Source of the DNA: an uncultured Sphingomonas sp.
GTDB taxonomy: Bacteria > Pseudomonadota > Alphaproteobacteria > Sphingomonadales > Sphingomonadaceae
Length of the DNA: 64,000 nt
Direction: 5' to 3'
Assembly (NCBI RefSeq): GCF_946478955.1
Contig: NZ_CAMLDL010000010.1
Span: 1 to 64,000, forward strand
The translations under genes were made by a program, and so were the position numbers. Of the stretch, positions 57,298-64,000 are shown piece after piece. Numbering within the stretch: the stretch's first letter is position 1; the number at the start of each line of letters is the position of its first letter. The notes below the pieces were generated by a model that worked only from the letters and a program-made list of their open reading frames with translations, made no database searches and had not been told where the DNA came from.

Positions 57298-59135
57298 CCG
57301 GTCGTTTCTTCCGCCTCATCCGGAAGTGGACGTTCGGGCGCGAACGCTCGGTCGTTGCCGGCGCGAAGGTCGCCGGTTTCACTCTGCCGCTCGAGCCGTT
57401 CGCGATCGCGAAGTCTATATTCGCTGTCGACGCGATCCACTTCATGCGGGGAAACGCCTAGTGCTTTCAGCGCGTAGCGTCCCATCTTCACAGCACTTTC
57501 GAACAACTCCCGCTGCACCAGCGTCAAATCCAGTCGGTCCAGCCCCATGACATGAACGCGGTCATAGGCGCGGACCATCACCGCCGCCTGCGGAAACGCC
57601 TCCAGCACTTCCTTCAGCGCCTGTTTGTTCAATCCGCCGTCCCGATTGTCGTTACAAAAAGCGATGACCTTGGCCGTATCGGCCCCCGCCGTCCGAAGCA
57701 GGTCCGGCCGCATTCCATCGCCATAATAAACTTTAACCCCAAAATCGCCGGCTCGCTCAATCATGCCGGGTTCCTTGTCGATTAAGGTGACACCAATACC
57801 CTTGGCCATCATCATCTGCGCGACGGTTTGCCCAAACCGGCCATAGCCGACCACAATCGCGCTACCGTCGGGTGACAATTCCGGGCCGTCGAGATTGGAG
57901 CTATCCGCCGGCGCGCGTCGATCCATCCAGTCGGTCAGCTTCATCAGAAACGGCGTTGTCACCATCGAGAAGGTGACAACGGCGCCGAACAGGCTGGCTG
58001 CCTCCGGCGTGATGAGCTGCGCCACCGTCGCCTGTGCAAACAGGACGAACCCAAATTCGCCCGCCTGGCTCAGCAGCAGGCCGAGCCGGATGGCGCGGCG
58101 ATTTGGCGAACCGAACATTCGGGCGATAATCGCAATCAAGATGCACTTCACCACGACCACGGCGAGTGCAATGCCGATGACGAACCAGGGGCGCTGGGCA
58201 ATGACCGTCAGGTCAAGCAACATGCCGACTGACAAGAAGAACAGACCGAGCAGAATCGAGCGAAATGGCTCGACGTCGGCCTCGAGCTCATGTCTGTAGG
58301 GACTCTCGGCGAGCATCACCCCCGCCACGAAGGCGCCCAGCGCGACCGATAGGCCGAGAAAATGCATCAGCGCCGCTGCCGCGATAACCGTGAATAATCC
58401 TGCGACAATGAACAACTCTCGTTCGCCTAGCCGCCCAATGAGACGGAACATGGGATTGAGGACATACCGACCAACCAAGACCAGCCCGACAATGGCCAAC
58501 ACGGTGTAGACGGCGAGCGTCCACCCGCTGGGGTCGCGGGGGTCTGGCGGCACGCGGCTCATCGCGGCGACAATGGTAATAAGCGGGACAATGCTGAGAT
58601 CCTGAAACAGCAGAATCGAAAACGCCCGTTCACCGCGCGGCGTGTTAAGAATGCCGTCGCTTCGCAGCATCGGCAACACCTGTGCAGTCGAGGACAGCGC
58701 CAACGGTAGACCAAGCGCAAGGCTGGCTTCCCATGTTACGCCAACGGCGAAATGAATAAGGGCAGACAGGGCCAATCCGCATACAACAACCTGAGTCAGG
58801 CCGAGACCGAAAATGTCCTTGCGTAACCGCCACAGGCGACTGGGATTGAGTTCCAGACCGACAATGAAAAGCAGCAACGCGATCCCGATTTCGCTAATGC
58901 TTGCCATGCGCTGCGGGTCTTCGATCAGGCCGAGGCCGTCAGGGCCGATCAAAATGCCGCCGACGATATAACCGAGGGTGGCACCCAACCCCAGGCGCCG
59001 GAACAGCACAACAAAGAACAAAGATGCGCCGAGCATGATGGCCAGCGCCTCCAGCATCATGCCGGTGGCATGTGCGGTATCCTGTGTCTGTTGCGCGGCC
59101 GGAAGGGCGGCGAGAAGTAGGCTGGAAACGGTCAT
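57294..59135 (-). CDS. Kef-type monovalent cation:proton antiporter (CPA2) with RCK domain
   Basis: 613 aa. N-terminal hydrophobic domain with about 12 helices (GATLGYIVGGILIGPDGLGL, LGLPLALSSTAQVLPMLRSD, ALGAFVAGVMLAESPYRHEL) is the CPA2 exchanger. The C-terminal RCK/TrkA-N NAD-binding domain begins SAIVVGYGRFGQTVAQMMMA (about residue 425) followed by LIDKEPGMIERAGDFGVKVY. Resembles glutathione-gated KefB/C potassium efflux systems, but no KefF/KefG-like partner is adjacent. Overlaps the IscU-like gene upstream by 4 bp. Confidence 0.92.
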   Translation of the reverse strand: MTVSSLLLAALPAAQQTQDTAHATGMMLEALAIMLGASLFFVVLFRRLGLGATLGYIVGGILIGPDGLGLIEDPQRMASISEIGIALLLFIVGLELNPSRLWRLRKDIFGLGLTQVVVCGLALSALIHFAVGVTWEASLALGLPLALSSTAQVLPMLRSDGILNTPRGERAFSILLFQDLSIVPLITIVAAMSRVPPDPRDPSGWTLAVYTVLAIVGLVLVGRYVLNPMFRLIGRLGERELFIVAGLFTVIAAAALMHFLGLSVALGAFVAGVMLAESPYRHELEADVEPFRSILLGLFFLSVGMLLDLTVIAQRPWFVIGIALAVVVVKCILIAIIARMFGSPNRRAIRLGLLLSQAGEFGFVLFAQATVAQLITPEAASLFGAVVTFSMVTTPFLMKLTDWMDRRAPADSSNLDGPELSPDGSAIVVGYGRFGQTVAQMMMAKGIGVTLIDKEPGMIERAGDFGVKVYYGDGMRPDLLRTAGADTAKVIAFCNDNRDGGLNKQALKEVLEAFPQAAVMVRAYDRVHVMGLDRLDLTLVQRELFESAVKMGRYALKALGVSPHEVDRVDSEYRLRDRERLERQSETGDLRAGNDRAFAPERPLPDEAEETTG

Positions 59136-59557
59136 GCGCTAGCGACCCTAATCGCCTCCACCAATGCGCGGAAGGGCAGAATTATGGCGCCGTGCCTACC
59201 CCGTTTACCGCGCGCTGGATCGAGGACCGAAATGCCAGGCCACGATGGTAGCGGCGCCGTTTCATCGGCTAACCACGCTTCCATCGCGAGTAGCGCGGCA
59301 GAGGCAGCCTCTGCGTCGGTCGCAGGTGCGCCCCACCCTACCAGCGCAGCCGACGCTTGACCAAATGCACAGGCCTCGACCGCCTGTTTGAGCGCGATAA
59401 CGCGGCCCGCATCATCGAGCGTCACTTCCATCGCGAGTCGACTGCCACACGTCGGCGATCGAAGCTCAGGCGCCGACCCAAGATCGCGAAACGACACCTG
59501 CCCAGGTATGGATGCAGCGAGACGAAGTATCTCATGGGTATAAAGTGGGTCGGCCAT
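59132..59557 (-). CDS. IscU/NifU-N-like scaffold protein lacking the third cysteine
   Basis: 141 aa. The fold is IscU-like: YTHEILRLAASIPG, LRSPTCGSRLAMEVTLDDAG with the first ligand Cys, and LKQAVEACAFGQASAALVGW with the second. The third ligand, normally in an R-x-x-C-S-x-L context, is replaced here by RGRHGAIILPFRALVEA. So canonical [2Fe-2S] assembly by three Cys is not supported, though His may serve. Upstream of the antiporter with a 4-bp overlap, and 15 bp downstream of cysS. Confidence 0.8.
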   Translation of the reverse strand: MADPLYTHEILRLAASIPGQVSFRDLGSAPELRSPTCGSRLAMEVTLDDAGRVIALKQAVEACAFGQASAALVGWGAPATDAEAASAALLAMEAWLADETAPLPSWPGISVLDPARGKRGRHGAIILPFRALVEAIRVASA

Positions 59558-59572
59558 GTCAGCTATTGCTCG

Positions 59573-60880
59573 TCACCCCCGCCGCCAGATTGTGCCTGTC
59601 GGCCCGTCTTCCAGCAAAATTCCCTCCACTTTCAGCTCATCGCGAATGCGATCAGCGGTGGCAAAGTCGCGGGCCTTTTTGGCGGCATCGCGCTCGGATA
59701 TCAGGTCATCGATGCGGGCGTCACCCTCCCCGCGAAACCAGGCATCGGCATTTTCAGTCAATAGACCCAGCAGATTCGCTGACGCCTTGAGTACGGCCGC
59801 GTCGTGAATTTGCCCCAATCGGGACAGGGCCAGTGGGGTATTAAGATCGTCATTGAGCGCGTCGACCACGCCGGGATCGACGGTCCCGGCCGCCGCATCA
59901 CCGACTTTGCGGTACAGGCCATCCAGTGTCGCCTTGGCCTGGGCGATCAATGTTTCAGTCCATGGCAGCGGCTGACGATAATGCGCCGAAAGGAGCGCCA
60001 GGCGCAGGGTCTCACCCTTATGATTTTGCAGCAGTGCCTCTGGCGTCACGACATTGCCAAGACTCTTGCTCATCTTTTCCGCGCCCATGTCGACGAAGCC
60101 ATTATGGACCCAATATTGCGCGAGCGGCTTGCCCTCATGTGCGCAGCGGCTCTGGGCGATTTCATTCTCATGATGGGGGAAGATAAGGTCCAGACCGCCA
60201 CCATGAATGTCGATGGTTTCGCCAAGATGCGCACGGATCATGGCACTGCATTCGATATGCCAGCCTGGCCGCCCGCGACCCCAGGGGCTGTCCCAACCTA
60301 CCTGCTCATCACTCGACGGCTTCCACAACACAAAGTCGGATGGATCTTTCTTATACGGGGCCACTTCAACCCGGGCGCCGGCGATCATCTGCTCCCGATC
60401 GCGGCGCGATAGTGCGCCATAGGTTGGGTCGCTTGGGACCGAGAAAAGGACATGTCCCTCCGCCTCATAGGCGTGCCCCTTGAAAATGAGTTCCTCGATC
60501 ATCGCGATCATTGCTGGGATTTCGCGCGTCGCGTGGGGAGCGATATTGGGCGGCTGAACGCCTAGCGCGCCCATGTCGGCGAGGTAATGCTGTTCAAACC
60601 GGTCGGTGATAACCGACACGTCGACACCCTCGTCGGCGGCTGCGGCCATGATTTTGTCGTCTACATCTGTGACATTGCGGGCATAGACCAGCGCATCGTC
60701 GCCATATGTGTGGCGGAGGAGCCGTGCGAGCGTGTCAAACACGACCGCCGGCCGAGCATTGCCGATATGCGCCCGTCCATAGACCGTCGGACCACACACA
60801 TACATGGTAATCCGCTTGGCGTTCTGAGGAACGAATGTCCGCTTCTTGCGGGCCATGGTGTCATGAAGGCGGATGGTCAC
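59573..60880 (-). CDS. cysS: Cysteinyl-tRNA synthetase
   Basis: About 435 aa. Charges tRNA-Cys. Zinc Cys in [20 protein letters not shown], with the HIGN version of the HIGH motif; zinc ligand in [40 protein letters not shown] is the KMSKS loop. The enzyme is slightly shorter than E. coli CysS. GTG at 60880, overlapping the CvpA gene stop (GTGA), gives the family start [15 protein letters not shown]. The C-terminal anticodon region ends [20 protein letters not shown]. Confidence 0.96.
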   Translation of the reverse strand: MTIRLHDTMARKKRTFVPQNAKRITMYVCGPTVYGRAHIGNARPAVVFDTLARLLRHTYGDDALVYARNVTDVDDKIMAAAADEGVDVSVITDRFEQHYLADMGALGVQPPNIAPHATREIPAMIAMIEELIFKGHAYEAEGHVLFSVPSDPTYGALSRRDREQMIAGARVEVAPYKKDPSDFVLWKPSSDEQVGWDSPWGRGRPGWHIECSAMIRAHLGETIDIHGGGLDLIFPHHENEIAQSRCAHEGKPLAQYWVHNGFVDMGAEKMSKSLGNVVTPEALLQNHKGETLRLALLSAHYRQPLPWTETLIAQAKATLDGLYRKVGDAAAGTVDPGVVDALNDDLNTPLALSRLGQIHDAAVLKASANLLGLLTENADAWFRGEGDARIDDLISERDAAKKARDFATADRIRDELKVEGILLEDGPTGTIWRRG

Positions 60881-61386
60881 AAATTCACTCCAGGGTGCTG
60901 GCTGCGTTCGACCCAATCAACGATGGCGCGGCCGCTTGCGTTTAATAGAGGATAGGTTCGGCTGCTCGTCATCCATTCCGGCCGATCGGCATTGCCGCCA
61001 TAAACCATATCGGTCGCCAGGTTCGCGAGCAGGAAGAAGAGAGACGCCCCGAGCAGCCCCTTCAGCATACCAAAACCCCCTCCAAGCAATCGATCAAACG
61101 GACCGATAATGGATCGCCTCGCTTCTCCGCCGACGGCCCGAGCAAACAACTTTACGGCAATAAAGGTTGGAAGGAAGATGATGGCAAATGCCAGCGCCGC
61201 CGCGCCCGCCGGGGTGCCGACGCTGTCGACAAGCCGTTCCGACAAGGGCGCGTGAAACAGCTTTAACATCGCGATCCCTGCCACCCAGGCAAGCAGCGAC
61301 AAAACCTCGTGCGTAAAACCTCGCACGAATCCCACCACGGTGGTACCGCCGAGCAGAAGCAGGACAAAGATATCAAGCGCGGTCAT
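60877..61386 (-). CDS. CvpA-family membrane protein
   Basis: 169 aa. Four predicted transmembrane helices: [61 protein letters not shown] and [19 protein letters not shown]. The N-terminal pattern [20 protein letters not shown] is CvpA-like; [16 protein letters not shown] is the family middle. CvpA is linked to colicin V production and envelope stress in enterics. It lies between radA and cysS, overlapping cysS by 4 bp. Confidence 0.9.
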   Translation of the reverse strand: MTALDIFVLLLLGGTTVVGFVRGFTHEVLSLLAWVAGIAMLKLFHAPLSERLVDSVGTPAGAAALAFAIIFLPTFIAVKLFARAVGGEARRSIIGPFDRLLGGGFGMLKGLLGASLFFLLANLATDMVYGGNADRPEWMTSSRTYPLLNASGRAIVDWVERSQHPGVNL

Positions 61387-61519
61387 GTTGACGTCGCGCT
61401 AGCGAAAGGCGGGCAGCGGGGGAAGTGGGTTCAAGCTTGTTTATCGCCTTCGCGGTCGCTGTCGGTCCTGCCTCGCGCAGTTGGCAGCGTGGTCTGGGGA
61501 AGACAATTGCGGTAGCTCG

Positions 61520-62887
61520 TCACCGCCCCAAAATCTGGTCGACCAATTCTTTCAGCTTCCCGAACCGAGCCAATGAAATGCCGTCCGGGCCGTCGGTGCC
61601 CTTGGGCACCCAACTTTTCCCAAATCCCAGTTTTGACGCCTCTTTCAACCGCAACGCGGCATGCGCCACCGGCCTTACCTCTCCAGACAATGCGATTTCG
61701 CCCATGACGACCGCTTCCTGCGGCACCGCCTGTTCGCTGAGCGCGGAGATTAGGGCCGCCGCCACGGCGAGGTCGGCGGCGGGATCTGTCAGGCGGTAGC
61801 CGCCGGCGACGTTCAAATAGACTTCGCACGTTGCAAAGCTCAAACCGCATCGTGCCTCCAGTACCGCGAGGATCATCGCCAGCCGTCCGCTGTCCCACCC
61901 AACCGCCGCCCGTCTTGGCGTCGCGCCGCTGGCCAGTCGCACGACGAGGGCCTGGATCTCCACCAGAACCGGGCGCGTCCCCTCCAGCGCTGGGAACACG
62001 CTGGTCCCGCTGACGGCTTCACCTCGCTGGGTCAGGAACAGGACGGACGGATTGGGCACTTCTGCAAGCCCCGCCCCTTCCATCGCAAACACGCCAATTT
62101 CGTCGGTACCGCCAAAGCGGTTCTTGGCGGCGCGAAGGATGCGGTATTGATGGCTGCGTTCACCCTCGAACCCCAGGACCGTATCGACCATATGTTCGAG
62201 AACGCGCGGGCCAGCGATGGTGCCGTCCTTTGTAACATGTCCGACCAACATCAGCGCGGTGCCGCGCTCCTTTGCAAAGCGCACAAGTTCCTGCGCCGAG
62301 GCCCGCACTTGGCTGACCGTCCCAGGTGCACCTTCAATCAGGTCGGAATGCATCGTCTGAATGGAATCAATAACAAGCAGCGCCGGTGCGTCACCACTGC
62401 CGATTGTCGTAAGAATATCCCTGACGCTGGTTGCCGCTGCCAGCCGCACCGGCGCACCGCCGAGCCCCAACCGTATAGCACGCAGCCGAACCTGATCTGC
62501 TGCCTCCTCACCCGAGACATAAACCACCTGGCGCCCCGAATCGGCGACATTGGCAGCGACCTGCAAAAGTAGCGTCGACTTACCGATTCCTGGATCGCCG
62601 CCCAGCAATGTTGCGCTACCCGGAACGATGCCGCCGCCGACGGCGCGATCAAACTCCGCGATTCCGGTTTGCATCCTGTCAGGAAGAGCCACGGCGGCGT
62701 CAAGGCCGACCAATTCGATCGCCCTGCCGCCGCCTTGCAAGTTATGTTTGGCTGCAAAAACCGTCTGGTTCGCCGCCGCTTCCTGAACCAATGTGTTCCA
62801 TTCGCCGCAATCGGTGCATTGCCCCTGCCAGCGGTGCGTTTCCGATCCGCAGGCCTGACAAATATATCGGGTTTTCAATTTCGCCAT
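61520..62887 (-). CDS. radA: DNA repair protein RadA
   Basis: 455 aa. C4 zinc finger CQACGSETHRWQGQCTDCGE (residues 10-29), Walker A GDPGIGKST (residues 97-105), KNRFGGTDEIGVFAMEG including the KNRFG motif, and a C-terminal Lon-like domain (AAALISALSEQAVPQEAVVM then GEIALSGEVRPV). Processes branched recombination intermediates. ATG 62887 (MAKLKTRYICQACG) is the canonical start. Confidence 0.96.
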   Translation of the reverse strand: MAKLKTRYICQACGSETHRWQGQCTDCGEWNTLVQEAAANQTVFAAKHNLQGGGRAIELVGLDAAVALPDRMQTGIAEFDRAVGGGIVPGSATLLGGDPGIGKSTLLLQVAANVADSGRQVVYVSGEEAADQVRLRAIRLGLGGAPVRLAAATSVRDILTTIGSGDAPALLVIDSIQTMHSDLIEGAPGTVSQVRASAQELVRFAKERGTALMLVGHVTKDGTIAGPRVLEHMVDTVLGFEGERSHQYRILRAAKNRFGGTDEIGVFAMEGAGLAEVPNPSVLFLTQRGEAVSGTSVFPALEGTRPVLVEIQALVVRLASGATPRRAAVGWDSGRLAMILAVLEARCGLSFATCEVYLNVAGGYRLTDPAADLAVAAALISALSEQAVPQEAVVMGEIALSGEVRPVAHAALRLKEASKLGFGKSWVPKGTDGPDGISLARFGKLKELVDQILGR

Positions 62888-63024
62888 GATCAATGAAAAT
62901 AGCGGAACGAAATGGGAACACAAGTCGCAATAATGACCGAATTCAACGAAGTGAAATATTAGCAAACTCGCATTCGTTACGGGTGCTTAATTTTCAAATT
63001 GATCCGTGATAAACGGTCTATCGG

Positions 63025-63837
63025 ATGACCATTGGCGACAACGCCTTTACCGGGTCGATCCCGGACATTTATCAGCGATATCTCGTACCGCTGTTGTTTC
63101 AGCCATGGGCGCGGCTGATCGCTGATCGCGCGGCCGAGCTTCAGCCGCGACGCATTCTTGAATTGGCGGCTGGCACTGGCGTTGTTACCGCTGCTCTCAT
63201 TCAGGCCTGTCCGCGCAGCGAAATCGTCGCCACCGACCTCAATCCTGCCATGCTGGACATCGCGCGACGCTCCGCGCCGACCGGCGGCCAGGTCAGTTTT
63301 CTGGCCGCAGACGCATGCCACCTGCCGTTCGACATGGGCACTTTTGACGTCGCGGTCAGCCAGTTCGGAATGATGTTTTATCCCGACTGTATTCGCGGTT
63401 TCGCAGAAGCCGCGCGCATACTGACGCCCGAAGGCACCTATCTAGCCCTCGTCTGGGGCGGGCTGGATGAAAACCCGGTGAGTGAGGCCATACAGCATGC
63501 CATGAACAAGGCGTTTCCGCATGATCCGCCGCGGTTCCTCGCGCGTACGCCTTTTAGCTATCACGACGCGGACCATATCCTCGAAGATGCCCGATCCGGC
63601 GGCTTTGAGCGGGTCTCGGTCGAGCGTATCACCCTGCCCCACCCGCGCCTTCCGTCCGACGGCGCGGCAATTGGCATGATAACCGGGTCGCCTCTCTATG
63701 CGGAAATCGACAAGCTCGGCCCGGATGCGATCAACGTCGCTCTTGCCGCAGCCAAGGCGGAACTTACGAGCGTAAGCGACGAGGATGGGCGGATCGCCGC
63801 AACGATGACTGCCCTCATGATCACCGCAAGGCGTTAA
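63025..63837 (+). CDS. Class I SAM-dependent methyltransferase
   Basis: 270 aa. Motif I is ILELAAGTGVVTAALIQACP (about residues 46-65); post-I acidic residue in VATDLNPAMLDIARRSAP; motif II/III in VSFLAADACHLPFDMGTFD and VAVSQFGMMFYPD; FAEAARILTPEGTYLALVWG closes the fold. Resembles the ubiquinone/menaquinone methyltransferase-like group with unknown substrate. Divergent from radA. Its stop overlaps the end of the convergent DUF885 gene by 3 bp. Confidence 0.9.
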   Translation: MTIGDNAFTGSIPDIYQRYLVPLLFQPWARLIADRAAELQPRRILELAAGTGVVTAALIQACPRSEIVATDLNPAMLDIARRSAPTGGQVSFLAADACHLPFDMGTFDVAVSQFGMMFYPDCIRGFAEAARILTPEGTYLALVWGGLDENPVSEAIQHAMNKAFPHDPPRFLARTPFSYHDADHILEDARSGGFERVSVERITLPHPRLPSDGAAIGMITGSPLYAEIDKLGPDAINVALAAAKAELTSVSDEDGRIAATMTALMITARR

Positions 63838-64000
63838 AAGACGGCATCTGCCTTTCCGCCCGTCATCTGCTGACGCACCAGTGGGATTGGCGGCCCCCCA
63901 TAGCTCAAAAACTGATCATGAAAGTCTTTCCACGCCGCTTGCCCGCCACGCGACGCGGTCCAGTCATCGCGCAGCTTGCGGATCATCAACTTGCCCATGG
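63834..64000 (-). CDS. DUF885 family protein, C-terminus only
   Basis: Open reading frame entering from the right edge; 55 codons are visible. The C-terminal part reads MGKLMIRKLRDDWTASRGGQ, AAWKDFHDQFLSYGGPPIPL and VRQQMTGGKADAVF, which matches the end of the DUF885 family of secreted putative peptidases (YGGPPIPLVR is its last conserved block). The catalytic region is outside the window. Confidence 0.8.
   Translation of the reverse strand, partial: MGKLMIRKLRDDWTASRGGQAAWKDFHDQFLSYGGPPIPLVRQQMTGGKADAVF

Noticed and set aside
59573..60880. Truncated cysS
   Set aside because: All catalytic and zinc motifs and a normal C-terminal region are present; shortness is within the family range.

Overview
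The window is a high-GC chromosomal segment of an alphaproteobacterium, most likely order Sphingomonadales (Sphingomonadaceae). Evidence: a DUF1013/TrcR regulator, an alphaproteobacterial LexA box of the form GAAC-N7-GAAC ahead of uvrA, an HWE-type histidine kinase, a DUF6632 protein, a contiguous gene-transfer-agent-like (GTA) cluster, and dispersed G/C-rich palindromes of the kind seen in sphingomonads. No rRNA, CRISPR, insertion sequence, integrase or plasmid gene was seen. There is one tRNA gene, tRNA-Arg(CCT).

Layout. 1-10.5 kb is mainly a minus-strand housekeeping string (quinone oxidoreductase, GST, trcR, xseB, ispA, coaD, cyclophilin, queA). It is separated from tgt by a block of about 3.8 kb carrying arsR, a desaturase-like gene, a lipoprotein, a TauE/SafE transporter and a sulfotransferase. 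10.5-20.7 kb is mostly plus strand: a lipoprotein, DUF1192, clpA, two membrane proteins, two secreted peptidases (S9 and M28), a GST and a RibD-like reductase. 20.7-26 kb holds palindromic repeats, a Bax-inhibitor-1 family protein, thpR, SOS-regulated uvrA and an OmpA-like protein.

25.99-43.0 kb is a minus-strand virion-structure cluster whose order follows RcGTA: small terminase, large terminase, portal, gp3.5-like, prohead protease, capsid, connector, head closure, DUF3168, major tail protein, gp10, tail chaperone, short tape measure, DUF2460, DUF2163, NlpC/P60, gp15-like protein. It has no integrase, repressor, replication or lysis genes. Three things depart from the usual plan. A block between capsid and connector carries a tailspike-like gene, an FkbM methyltransferase on the opposite strand, and two small genes, one of which resembles a fiber-tail adaptor. 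The DUF2460 protein has a large N-terminal TIM-barrel-like extension, while the gp15-like protein is about half the usual length. Palindromic repeats lie at several gene junctions, and one supplies the N-terminal codons of gp10.

43.2-64 kb returns to core genes: an FAD-dependent oxidoreductase, a GAF-PAS-HWE sensor kinase, folE, tRNA-Arg, a nitrilase-family hydrolase, grxC, a ComF-like protein, a Flp pilin, an M48 protease, the string small membrane protein / helical-repeat protein / xerD / accA, divergent aroK-aroB, a Kef-type antiporter, an IscU-like protein, cysS, a CvpA protein, radA, a methyltransferase, and the C-terminus of a DUF885 protein.
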